Assembly (NCBI GenBank): GCA_030622115.1
Contig: JAUXGN010000012.1
Coordinates: forward strand, 1 to 64,000
Direction: 5' to 3'
DNA: 64,000 nt
Origin: Candidatus Eiseniibacteriota bacterium
GTDB lineage: Bacteria; Joyebacterota; Joyebacteria; Joyebacterales; Joyebacteraceae
Part shown: one piece after another, positions 38,501 to 46,100 of the stretch
Layout: every line of letters begins with the position of its first letter
How positions within the stretch are numbered: position 1 is the stretch's first letter
Made by a program: the position numbers and the translations under genes
Notes under the pieces: generated by a model
The model's input: only the letters and a program-made list of their open reading frames with translations
Told to the model about the DNA's origin: nothing
Database searches by the model: none

Positions 38501-40298
38501 ACCTGTCGGTGTTGTCGCGGCCTGACTCCTCGAAACTCGCGTGAAGCGCGCACACCATCCCGTGCAAAGGTCCTATCTCCTGGCATCCAGAGACATACAG
38601 GAGGTCCATCCAGTCCCAGTAGTAGTCGCGGCACGTCGTGGGAAAAGCGTACCGGGTCGGCCCCAGTGTGGCGAATCCCCCACCAGTCGGGTTGATGACA
38701 ACGCGCTCTGCGATGCAATCGTAGTCAATGGCCGAGGATGTACAGTCAAGTAGCCAGTAGAATCCGGCCTTGTCGATGCCGTTCGTGAGACCCGATGCGT
38801 CGGACATCGTGATGTAGTTGTCGAGACCTACCCTCATAATGTCCTTGTTCCCATGGCCGACGTGAACACTGAGGTTGTACCCCTGTTCCAGCGATTCCAC
38901 AGCTGCAGCGGCACTGATGGGATACGATTCCGGAAACGCAGCCGTGTTCGCGTACAGCGCGATATTGGAGACTTGAGCGGGGACGAACGGCAACCCCGGC
39001 TCGATAATGTCGGTTGCGCCGTCAAGACTGTACGGTCCGCTCTCCCAATCGTACGGAAAGAGCACTTCCCCCATGTACAGGTTGCGATCTGTGAAGTGCG
39101 GTACGGGACTCTCCCGATAAGCCTCGCACTTGGCCAGGAACGCCTGCACGTCGACGATATTGCTCACCGGAGCACGCCCAACGAAAACATCCGGATAGAG
39201 ATCAACGCCATCACCCGGCTGTTCCTCGGTCTTGTAGCCCTCGCCGTACATATCATCTCCGTCGTCGTTCCAGGTGCCGTCCAAGTCCGAGTAGTAGAGG
39301 TCTGTCGGGATATCCTCACCACTGTAGTAGGTCGTGCGCCCGTACCGCGCGGGAACGAACTCGGTGTCACCTCCGAGCAGCACATACGTTGTCCCCCACA
39401 GAGCGTATGCATCCTGGAGGAAGAACCGTATGCGTTCGGCGGTGTCGCTCCCCCCGGGGTAGTTCGCATTGATCCACGACACGGTTCGAACGACAGCCGG
39501 CACACCCTTTTGCGTTTTCCAATCAGCGAGTTCCTGGAAATACGGTTCGTGTTCGGTCGTGGTGACGATGACGTACTCGACGGGGCTGCCCTCGAGTGAC
39601 GGTGCATACCGGGGCGCAAACCCTCCACTCAGCGGGCCGGAGATCACGTCTGTCTGCATGTTCCTGAGGACACCCACCTCACCCGGATTGGCAACGATGG
39701 TCTGCACAAGACGACGATAGAGCTTGTCGGAAGCAGCGGTGATTCTCTCCCGATCCGCCGCTCTTCTGCTACACGGCTCCAGTCTGAGTTCGACGGTCAG
39801 CTCGGGCGCCAGTACGAGCCGTCCTGATAACGGCCTCAGCTGCACGGGATAGAGTGCAATGGTAGCGATGCGATACCCGCCCAGAAATCCATCCCCGAGG
39901 TAGACCGCCCGCTTCGGAGGATAACGAAGATCACTCGCGTAGATGCGGTCATCGGGTTCGACCCAAGGCGCGCTCGCCCCGATCGGAACCTCGGTCTGGA
40001 CCGGATAGATCGCGTGCGTGCCCTCGAGAACGATCTCATCGCCTTCGATGATCACCAGATCCTCCACCGTCATTCCATCCGGAATCACGAAGCGGACGAT
40101 GCGAGCCGGAATGTCCGGCTCCCCTTCGGCTGCCAGCCGCCTTCCACCGGCAAAGTTCAGGGTCTCGAATCCCCTCGTCTGTCCCAACACAATGTCAGCA
40201 GCGATCAGTTCGGTGTGCGCGACGGGTCCGGCTGCAGCCGTGACCGATGCCACGGTTGTCGCAAGGACAAGCAGCGTGACAAGGAGTGTGGATCGCAT
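35562..40298 (-). CDS. Large secreted gingipain-like (C25) protease with FG-GAP/VCBS-type beta-propeller repeats and FlgD-like C-terminal tail
   Basis: EYVIVTTTEHEPYFQELADWKTQKGVPAVVRTVSWI; VGHGNKDIMRVGL; LLDCTSSAIDYDCIAE; eight D-x-D-G-D type repeats (VDLDGDGSKEIL ... VDDVDGDGDVEVVVGG); tail QNVPNPFNPLTTIEFIVP...AVWDGRDGSGRLVASGVYFYRIAVGDKSESKKMLLIK. Confidence 0.9.
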   Translation of the reverse strand: MRSTLLVTLLVLATTVASVTAAAGPVAHTELIAADIVLGQTRGFETLNFAGGRRLAAEGEPDIPARIVRFVIPDGMTVEDLVIIEGDEIVLEGTHAIYPVQTEVPIGASAPWVEPDDRIYASDLRYPPKRAVYLGDGFLGGYRIATIALYPVQLRPLSGRLVLAPELTVELRLEPCSRRAADRERITAASDKLYRRLVQTIVANPGEVGVLRNMQTDVISGPLSGGFAPRYAPSLEGSPVEYVIVTTTEHEPYFQELADWKTQKGVPAVVRTVSWINANYPGGSDTAERIRFFLQDAYALWGTTYVLLGGDTEFVPARYGRTTYYSGEDIPTDLYYSDLDGTWNDDGDDMYGEGYKTEEQPGDGVDLYPDVFVGRAPVSNIVDVQAFLAKCEAYRESPVPHFTDRNLYMGEVLFPYDWESGPYSLDGATDIIEPGLPFVPAQVSNIALYANTAAFPESYPISAAAAVESLEQGYNLSVHVGHGNKDIMRVGLDNYITMSDASGLTNGIDKAGFYWLLDCTSSAIDYDCIAERVVINPTGGGFATLGPTRYAFPTTCRDYYWDWMDLLYVSGCQEIGPLHGMVCALHASFEESGRDNTDRWTQFSMVLLGDPEIAMRTARPRNLSVAFSGAMLVGEDGVTFNVTDPGLVEGARVCVSSSSGDVYAYGTTDAAGQVHIDFTPTVTGVLQVTVTCPNYYVFESSINVVMAAGAYIHLTDVTVDDDSIGGSSGNENGKPEPDEVVELDISVRNGGIVTASAVSAIVSSIDSYIVIEADSVFVGDVESMATAQFPAAFRLLVTSDCPNNHDAEFTLSFSEPGRTTWQEEFTVRVYAPELVHIYTQIDDSVGGDGDGVPETGETVILLCDVHNDGNGDADGITGELSYSDPGLINFADSIDVWGDISAGAAAPGLDGFEFAILGDLSNHLELLLVDEYGKTWTQYLDLHRPDPPDSIWGDVVGTTISVHWEQVVEPDLRGYDVWRSENQSGPYDVANTAIVEGVSCFADGGLDENTQYYYYVVAVDSSGNVSTASPVLGISTNPPSLSGWPLATSGGMYSSVAVVDLDGDGSKEILAASEQLYAWYADGTEVQDGDGDPRTAGIFAVDGQGGYRCTPAVGEVDGDVGVEIVAAAWADVGTGGVPAHEVFVWNGEDGSVVSGWPVTTGKFCWASPALADLDRDGRSEVVIPCADGKLYCWSYNGSEFIDGDGDPLTVGVFADLGSPYVYASPAIADIDGDGELEILQPAATESVYCFNADGSNVPGWPISISSRAYSSPAVGDVDGDGDLEIAIASKSWSIWLFDHEGNTLAGWPKSMANSGDFPPSPVLADLTGDGFLELVQVGSDGEIMIWDYQGNAMTGWPQFLGGKVKSSPAIANVDADPDLELVVGSDAGKLFAFDLDGALLDGWPIQTGADIYGSPTVDDVDGDGDVEVVVGGMDTRVYVWDCEGAYDDGAGIEWGCFLHDLWRTQHYGFEIPVGVDDNDVVNAGGRLLEQNVPNPFNPLTTIEFIVPAAEDGVPVSLSIYTVGGVVVRTLLDSRVEPGRHSAVWDGRDGSGRLVASGVYFYRIAVGDKSESKKMLLIK

Positions 40299-40402
40299 TC
40301 GGTCTCCCCCACTAGCGGCCATGTAGCAGATAGATGGCGCAAGGCTACAATCAAGAAAAACAGGAGTTAGCTTCCACTCCGACCGACTGCCCTCTTGCGC
40401 CT

Positions 40403-40425
40403 CACTCGTCCCCCCCGGACGAGTG
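40403..40425 (-). promoter_or_regulatory. Perfect 9-bp hairpin in the predicted 5' leader of the large C25 protease gene
   Basis: CACTCGTCC-CCCCC-GGACGAGTG between predicted promoter (40516-40544) and start (40298). Confidence 0.55.
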
Positions 40426-40515
40426 CCGATGAATCACTGTTTGCGCTCAAGAGCAGTAGCAGTCTGAGTAGATGCGAACCCCTGTTGCTGACGTGCAATT
40501 CAGACACCTGTTGGT

Positions 40516-40544
40516 ATGATATCATCCTGCAATTACGATGTCAA
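40516..40544 (-). promoter_or_regulatory. Promoter TTGACA-N17-TATCAT for the large C25 protease gene
   Basis: -35 as TGTCAA 40539-40544; -10 as ATGATA 40516-40521, within palindrome ATGATATCAT. Confidence 0.7.
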
Positions 40545-40641
40545 CTCACCCAGCACCGTAATCGATATGACTCTGCGCGGTTAGAGCACCGCCGAGCAAC
40601 CCCATGGGCCACCCGGCGCGACTCGATCGCTCACCTATGAG

Positions 40642-40718
40642 TGGTGGAGCCAGGGGGGATCGAACCCCCGACCTCCTGACTGCCAGTCAGGCGCTCATCC
40701 CAACTGAGCTATGGCCCC
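40642..40718 (-). tRNA. tRNA-Ala(GGC), CCA encoded
   Basis: Reads GGGGCCATAGCTCAGTTGGGATGAGCGCCTGACTGGCAGTCAGGAGGTCGGGGGTTCGATCCCCCCTGGCTCCACCA; anticodon loop CTGGCAG. Confidence 0.96.
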
Positions 40719-40747
40719 ACGCATCTTCCTAAGAACTCAGGAAGAGG

Positions 40748-40775
40748 ATTCTAGCACTCTTGAGCGTCCAGTCAA
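40748..40775 (-). promoter_or_regulatory. tRNA-Ala promoter TTGACT-N16-TAGAAT
   Basis: -35 as AGTCAA 40770-40775, -10 as ATTCTA 40748-40753. Confidence 0.65.
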
Positions 40776-40796
40776 GCGCAATCTCGCCTGTGGCTT

Positions 40797-40846
40797 CGAG
40801 CCACCGCCGTCCCACAACCATCGAGTCACCGCCGTCCCACAACCCC
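40797..40846. repeat. 25-bp tandem duplication between divergent tRNA promoters
   Basis: CGAGCCACCGCCGTCCCACAACCAT / CGAGTCACCGCCGTCCCACAACCCC. Confidence 0.85.
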
Positions 40847-40883
40847 TGATCGGCCGTGAACGGACCCACCTCGACCCGCACGG

Positions 40884-40912
40884 TTGACGCATCACGTCAG
40901 CGATGCTAGATT
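40884..40912 (+). promoter_or_regulatory. tRNA-Leu promoter TTGACG-N17-TAGATT
   Basis: Hexamers 40884-40889 and 40907-40912, 17 nt before the tRNA. Confidence 0.65.
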
Positions 40913-40929
40913 CATGCACTGACGTCTCC

Positions 40930-41018
40930 GCCGGAGTGGTGAAATTGGTAGACGCACGGGACTCAAAATCCCGCGGAGCGTTAGCTCCATGCCGGTTCGA
41001 TTCCGGCCTCCGGCACCA
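40930..41018 (+). tRNA. tRNA-Leu(CAA), CCA encoded
   Basis: GCCGGAGTGGTGAAATTGGTAGACGCACGGGACTCAAAATCCCGCGGAGCGTTAGCTCCATGCCGGTTCGATTCCGGCCTCCGGCACCA; long variable arm. Confidence 0.96.
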
Positions 41019-41024
41019 AATGCA

Positions 41025-41050
41025 CGGGGCTGCCGCATGCGGCAGCCCCG
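41025..41050 (+). terminator. 26-bp perfect palindrome after tRNA-Leu
   Basis: CGGGGCTGCCGCATGCGGCAGCCCCG; no strong T tract. Confidence 0.65.
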
Positions 41051-41096
41051 CTCTCACAAACAACCACTGTTCAAACCGGACACGCCCTTCATCCGC

Positions 41097-41558
41097 TTAT
41101 TCGAACATGGATTGCGGATCACCAGGTTCAGTATCCGTCTCATCAAGCACGATCGTCACTACGCATTCGACGTCCTTCATAACCGTCACCGTGCAGCAGT
41201 AGCTCACGTAGCTCTCATTGAGCGATACGTCTGCGTCCTTCATGCGGTTGACGTATACATCGTATGTCTGTGCGAAGGAGTGCGGGTCGCCCAGATCGAC
41301 CTCCATCAACTCAAACGTGCCGTCGGCCCCGCTCGTCACTTCGTACGTCACCTCGCGGGCCTCGCTTCCGACCTCGGCCCACATCTGGACCGTCATCGCC
41401 TCGATCGGGCTGCCCATTCGATCATTGATCGTTCCTGTAACCGTACCACTGTTGCCGTCCCACGCCGACTCCGGCCCCACCGTACTGCAGCCGGTCGCGA
41501 TCACGACAACGAACGCCGCCAGGGCGAGCGTCCTCAGAGCAAAATGCCCTCTCCTCAT
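41097..41558 (-). CDS. Small lipoprotein with carboxypeptidase-regulatory-like beta-sandwich
   Basis: Lipobox LAAFVVVIATGCSTVG; GTVTGTINDRMGSPIEAMTVQMWAE...TSGADGTFELMEVDLG. Confidence 0.65.
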   Translation of the reverse strand: MRRGHFALRTLALAAFVVVIATGCSTVGPESAWDGNSGTVTGTINDRMGSPIEAMTVQMWAEVGSEAREVTYEVTSGADGTFELMEVDLGDPHSFAQTYDVYVNRMKDADVSLNESYVSYCCTVTVMKDVECVVTIVLDETDTEPGDPQSMFE

Positions 41559-41932
41559 CTCTGCTTCCCTCCCAGAGCACGCCGACGCAACCTGTGTGCG
41601 CCTGCGCTCCGTCATTGGCAGCCTGTCTTCAGTGTCAATTCATGAAGGCTGCATCACCCCTCGAACGCAATGTTACAATGCACTCGAATAGCCTCTCTCG
41701 CCCCAGCTAGATTGCATAGATTGTGCCATGCGGCGCGGAGATGAGTCACGTAGGCCGTATCGATTCCTGAGTCGCCGCTCTGTCCAGCCGTTTCCGCTTG
41801 CCACGGCGAGCGGAGAGCCCCTATAGTGACCCCGTTAACACTGACGAGGCTTCAGAGCAACGGTCTGCCTTGCCGATCTCGGTCTGTGGAGAGCGCGAGC
41901 GAAGGGCTGGACCCACAAGAGGAGGGTTTTTC

Positions 41933-42451
41933 GTGAATCTCGTAGACTATCTCAAGAAGGGGTGGGAGGCGGCCCAACTCAAGATGGAGGCCATCGAGTC
42001 TCTGGCCACAGATGAGAAGGCCTTCGTACCCGCAATTGGCATTCTGGCCATCGGTGGGCTTGCAATGGCAATTGGCACGTTGAACCCGCGTGGCATCATC
42101 CTGTTCCCGATCATCTTCGTCGTAGGGGCTTTCGTTGCCCTGGGCCTCATGCATCTCGCCGCAACGCTCATCTTCGGCGCCAAGGGCGACTTCAAGTCAC
42201 TGGTTAATGTGATCGGATGCGCATCAATAATTCGCTGGGTCGCTGTCGTACCCCTCCTCGGCCCTGCTCTCATGGTCCTCTCCGGCCTCTGGCTCCTGGT
42301 GGTTGGTGTTCTGACGGTCGAGAAGGGTTACGAGCTGGATCGCGGCAAGTCTGTCGTAGTGGTGGCCGTTCCGGTGGTCCTGGCTCTGATACTTGGCGCT
42401 CTGTTTTCCGCCGTCGCCGGGTTCTCACTACTGATGATGAACAGTCGATAG
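41933..42451 (+). CDS. Polytopic membrane protein, Yip1-domain-like
   Basis: GTG start after GGAGGG RBS; FVDYLKKGW-like N terminus then several TM helices. Confidence 0.6.
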   Translation: MNLVDYLKKGWEAAQLKMEAIESLATDEKAFVPAIGILAIGGLAMAIGTLNPRGIILFPIIFVVGAFVALGLMHLAATLIFGAKGDFKSLVNVIGCASIIRWVAVVPLLGPALMVLSGLWLLVVGVLTVEKGYELDRGKSVVVVAVPVVLALILGALFSAVAGFSLLMMNSR

Positions 42452-42635
42452 CCGACTGCGACGTGAGCCCTGGCCCATTCATGCCCCCTTCAACCATACC
42501 GCCAACACGGTGTCGAAGACGAGTGGAGGGTGGAAATGAGGCCACTCGCGGCCAGAGTGACCTCGACGATGAGAATGTCATGCTGCCTGTCTGCCTTCGG
42601 TCAGCCGGGGACATGAGGGAGCAAGGAGGTTGGAC

Positions 42636-43742
42636 ATGATGGGGCGAACGCGCGCGGCATTGATCCTGTCAGGAGCATTCCTGGCGCTCCTGCTTCTGCC
42701 TGCGATGCTCGTGGCCGGCCAGGTCGACGAGGAAGCCATCATAGTCAAAGTGCGGGCCGACGGCGATGACAACGCGAAAGTCGTAACGATCGAGTTGACC
42801 GGTGACGATTCCGGTTGGCTCGGCGTGGGCATTACGGATCTCGATGAGACGAAGCGCGGGAGCTTGGGAATCGACAAGCAACACGTGGTCGTCGTCACAG
42901 AGATTTACGAAGACAGTCCTGCGAAGGAGGCGGGCATTCAGACGGGCGACGTTATCGTCAGTGTGAGCGGCAATGACGTCAGGAGCACGAAACAGCTCGT
43001 CGAGATCATCGCGGGTATGGATCCCTACACCAAGATCGAGATCGAACTCCTGAGAGACGGGAAGAAGACGATCAAGAACGTCGTCCTCGGTGTTCGTCCT
43101 CACCGCTTCGTATTCGGAGATGATGAGAATGAGCAGTTCTTCCTCAATCTGGAAGGACTCGGGGCTCTCACGCAGCTCGGCATGGGAGGACTTGAGGCTC
43201 TCGGAACGCTCGAGCGGGCGTTTTTCCCGAGAGTGGACATCGGCATGGGATGGGCGGGTAAGGGCAGGCTGGGAGTCTACGTTGACAACCTGAGCGACGG
43301 ACTGGCTGAGTACTTCGAGATCAGTGATGGAAGAGGAGTTCTTGTCGAGGAGATCGTCCAGGGTGGTCCAGCTGCGATTGGCGGCATCAGAGCCGGTGAC
43401 GTCATCATCATGATCGGAGACACCAGGGTTTCGGACACTGACGAGCTGATCGACGCAATCAGTGATATGACGGCTGACGTTCCGACACCCATCGTCATAG
43501 TCCGCAAGGGATCCGAGATGACTCTCGAGGTCACCGTAGCTGAGTCCGACTCTGACGAGCACGCCGCAACAATCAAGCGAATTCAGATCAGTGGCGACGA
43601 GGAAACCTGGATTCCCCCAGAGGAACTCGAGGCGCTTCGTGACGCCAAGAAGGAGATGCTGCAGGAGAAGATAGAGGCTCTTCGTGAGGCCCTGGAGGAA
43701 CTCAAGGAGGACATGGAGGAACTCAAGGCCGATAACCAGTAG
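42636..43742 (+). CDS. Secreted protein with two PDZ domains and a C-terminal coiled coil
   Basis: PDZ1 VVVVTEIYEDSPAKEAGIQTGDVIVSVSGNDVRSTKQLVEII; PDZ2 GVLVEEIVQGGPAAIGGIRAGDVIIMIGDTRVSDTDELIDAI; RBS AAGGAGG. Confidence 0.88.
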   Translation: MMGRTRAALILSGAFLALLLLPAMLVAGQVDEEAIIVKVRADGDDNAKVVTIELTGDDSGWLGVGITDLDETKRGSLGIDKQHVVVVTEIYEDSPAKEAGIQTGDVIVSVSGNDVRSTKQLVEIIAGMDPYTKIEIELLRDGKKTIKNVVLGVRPHRFVFGDDENEQFFLNLEGLGALTQLGMGGLEALGTLERAFFPRVDIGMGWAGKGRLGVYVDNLSDGLAEYFEISDGRGVLVEEIVQGGPAAIGGIRAGDVIIMIGDTRVSDTDELIDAISDMTADVPTPIVIVRKGSEMTLEVTVAESDSDEHAATIKRIQISGDEETWIPPEELEALRDAKKEMLQEKIEALREALEELKEDMEELKADNQ

Positions 43743-43779
43743 TGCGGCCGGAGCGAACCATTCGCTCTGTCCCCCCCCG

Positions 43780-43808
43780 ACCCCCCGTCTCCAGCACAGG
43801 CGGGGGGT
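43780..43808 (+). terminator. Hairpin terminator after the PDZ gene
   Basis: ACCCCCCG-N13-CGGGGGGT then TCCCTT. Confidence 0.65.
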
Positions 43809-43881
43809 TCCCTTATCACGAACGACTTGAGCCCTGTGATTAAGGGTCATGCGTCCTGAGGATCATCCACGTGCCGGACAC

Positions 43882-45111
43882 CTACGCGGGGTCTGTCTCT
43901 CTTCGGTGGACCTCGCGGATGGCGGCCTCTTCCACCCCCGTCAGGTCCACGCCGCGGCGCGCCATGACAAGGCGGGCGGTCGCAATCGCGCGCTCTATGT
44001 CGTGTTCTACGAAGCCGTCCCCGCTCCCCCATGAGAAGGAGGGGATGGACTTCGGCGCGAAGCCGTTGCTCACTATGTTGCAGAAGACGCCTATCACAGT
44101 ACCGGTGTTCAGTTTCGTCCCGATGGCGGTCTTGGTGTGGTCGCCTATCGTCGCACCGACAAAGGTGTCTCCCGTATCGATGATCTCACCATTCAGCTCG
44201 ACGCGAACAGCGCCGTAGTTGTTCTTGAGGTCACTGTTATCCGTCGCGGCGCCGATATTGACCCAGCTTCCGAGGTAGGCGTGTCCGAGAAATCCTTCGT
44301 GCTGCTTGTTCGTAAACGAGTGAAGCACTGATCCTTCCACTTCACCTCCCACCTTGCATGACCTGCCGATCGACGTACCCGGATAGATCTTGGCGCCCAC
44401 CTTTATGCACGACCCGGCGCCCACGAACGCGGGTCCCAGTACCACGGCGTTGGCCATCACGTCGACATTCGCGTCCACGACCACGGAACCGGAACTCGCG
44501 TCGATCACGACTCCCGGGCCGAGTGTGCTTCCCTCTCCTATCGAGATCCTAGTCGGCTCCACAAGCTGCGCTGAAGGATGAACCTCTCCCTCGACGATCC
44601 CCGGGCGTCTCAGGACAGCGGCATCAGCCTCTATCTCCTCAGCCGTCAATCGCACGAGTTCCCACGGATAGCGGACCGTGCGAGCCGGTATCTCGCGAGT
44701 CAACGGTATCTCAAGCACACCCAGGTCTCCGTTCGCATCACGCACCGAGCGCACTCTCTCAACAGCTCCTCCGTGGAGGAGCGCTCCGACGGGCTCGCCG
44801 CCGGATGTCAGAAGAACATCACCCGACTCGGCGTCGATGGCCGCCAGGAGTCCGTCGGTAACAATCACACGAGCAGACAGAAGCAGCACGTCCGAGTCCT
44901 GCACGCTGTCAATGCCTCGACCTGGATAGAGCTCCGACACCAGCGCACGGAGCTCCCGGCGCGGAAGCAGACTTACCGCCCAACCAGGTCTCCTGACTTC
45001 CAGCTTCTCCCTCAAGAGCAGCAAACCGCATCTCAGATCAAAGACCGGACGTAGAAGCGTAAGCGGACCAAACCACTTGGCGCCGGCATCTTCATAGAGA
45101 ACAACCTGCAA
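43882..45111 (-). CDS. GlmU-like putative sugar nucleotidyltransferase/acetyltransferase (left-handed beta-helix C-terminus)
   Basis: VVLYEDAGAKWFGPLTLLRPVFDLRCG N terminus; hexapeptide repeats (SIGEGSTLGPGVVIDASSGSVVVDANVDVMANAVVLGPAFVGAGSCIKVGAKIYPGTSIG). Confidence 0.8.
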   Translation of the reverse strand: MQVVLYEDAGAKWFGPLTLLRPVFDLRCGLLLLREKLEVRRPGWAVSLLPRRELRALVSELYPGRGIDSVQDSDVLLLSARVIVTDGLLAAIDAESGDVLLTSGGEPVGALLHGGAVERVRSVRDANGDLGVLEIPLTREIPARTVRYPWELVRLTAEEIEADAAVLRRPGIVEGEVHPSAQLVEPTRISIGEGSTLGPGVVIDASSGSVVVDANVDVMANAVVLGPAFVGAGSCIKVGAKIYPGTSIGRSCKVGGEVEGSVLHSFTNKQHEGFLGHAYLGSWVNIGAATDNSDLKNNYGAVRVELNGEIIDTGDTFVGATIGDHTKTAIGTKLNTGTVIGVFCNIVSNGFAPKSIPSFSWGSGDGFVEHDIERAIATARLVMARRGVDLTGVEEAAIREVHRRETDPA

Positions 45112-45167
45112 TCTGGTACCTCCTCACTGCTAACGGCGCACCGTGACCGGGCGTGGGCCTGCGAGGC

Positions 45168-46100
45168 CTACGCTCCTTCCCTCAGTTCATCGAGAAGCTT
45201 CAGATAGCTATCGTAGCGCGCGGCGTTCAGTGCACCGGTCTCCACGGCCTCCTTGACGGCACAATCGGGTTCGTGCGAATGGCTGCATCCTCTGAAGCGA
45301 CATCTCGCGATGTACTCACGGAACTCCGGAAAGAAATAGTCCAGTTCGCTCGGCCGTATCCTCCAGAAGCCGAGTTCGCGGAAGCCTGGAGTATCAGCTA
45401 CGAGCGTTCCGTCCCCGACACGGAAGACGGTAACGTTGGTCGTCGCGTGCTTGCCCTTTCCACTCTTCCTGCTTACTTCCTTCACTCTGAGACCAAGCCC
45501 GGGTCTGATGATGTTCAGCAGCGAGCTTTTCCCGGCTCCGCTCGGACCCGCAAGAACGGAGAACGTGCCTGCAAGCACCGATGCGAGCCTGTCAACGTTC
45601 GTGCCGTTCGTGGCGGATGTGGGAATCACCTCATAACCCGCGTTCTCATAGGCCGCGGCAGCAGGACGCCACTCCTTCTCGGGGACGAGGTCTGTCTTGT
45701 TGAACACAACGACCGAATGCAGTTCCGCCACCTCCGAGATGATCAGGAACCGATCCAGCAAGCGCCTGTTGAGACTCGGAGCCCCAAGGGATGCGACGGT
45801 CACTAGTTGCCTCACGTTCGAGATGATGATCTGCTCGGCCGGCTTGCGTCTCCCGGGAAGCAGCCTGGAGAGGACGGTCTCTCTCGGAAGCGCGCGTTCG
45901 ATGACGCCCGAGCCGTCTCTCAGGAGGCTGAGTTCGACCAAGTCCCCCGGAACCACGGGCTTCGTCCCACCGGGAAGCTTGGAGAACTGCCTTCCCCGAA
46001 TGCGGCAGCGGATGATGTCACCGCCGCTCAGGGCGACCTCCCACTCGTCATGGAAGCAGGCGAGCACTCTGCCGGTCACTGTTGAGGACGCCTCGCTCAC
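45168..46100 (-). CDS. rsgA: Ribosome small subunit-dependent GTPase A
   Basis: Circularly permuted GTPase: VVFNKTDLV, LAGPSGAGKSSLLNIIRPG, VADTPGFRELGFW, and Zn motif CRFRGCSHSHEPDCAV. Confidence 0.96.
   Translation of the reverse strand: MSEASSTVTGRVLACFHDEWEVALSGGDIIRCRIRGRQFSKLPGGTKPVVPGDLVELSLLRDGSGVIERALPRETVLSRLLPGRRKPAEQIIISNVRQLVTVASLGAPSLNRRLLDRFLIISEVAELHSVVVFNKTDLVPEKEWRPAAAAYENAGYEVIPTSATNGTNVDRLASVLAGTFSVLAGPSGAGKSSLLNIIRPGLGLRVKEVSRKSGKGKHATTNVTVFRVGDGTLVADTPGFRELGFWRIRPSELDYFFPEFREYIARCRFRGCSHSHEPDCAVKEAVETGALNAARYDSYLKLLDELREGA

Noticed and set aside
42669-43850. 393-aa minus-strand ORF opposite the PDZ gene
   Set aside because: The PDZ protein on the plus strand has clear domains, RBS and signal peptide; the antisense ORF is low-complexity shadow coding.
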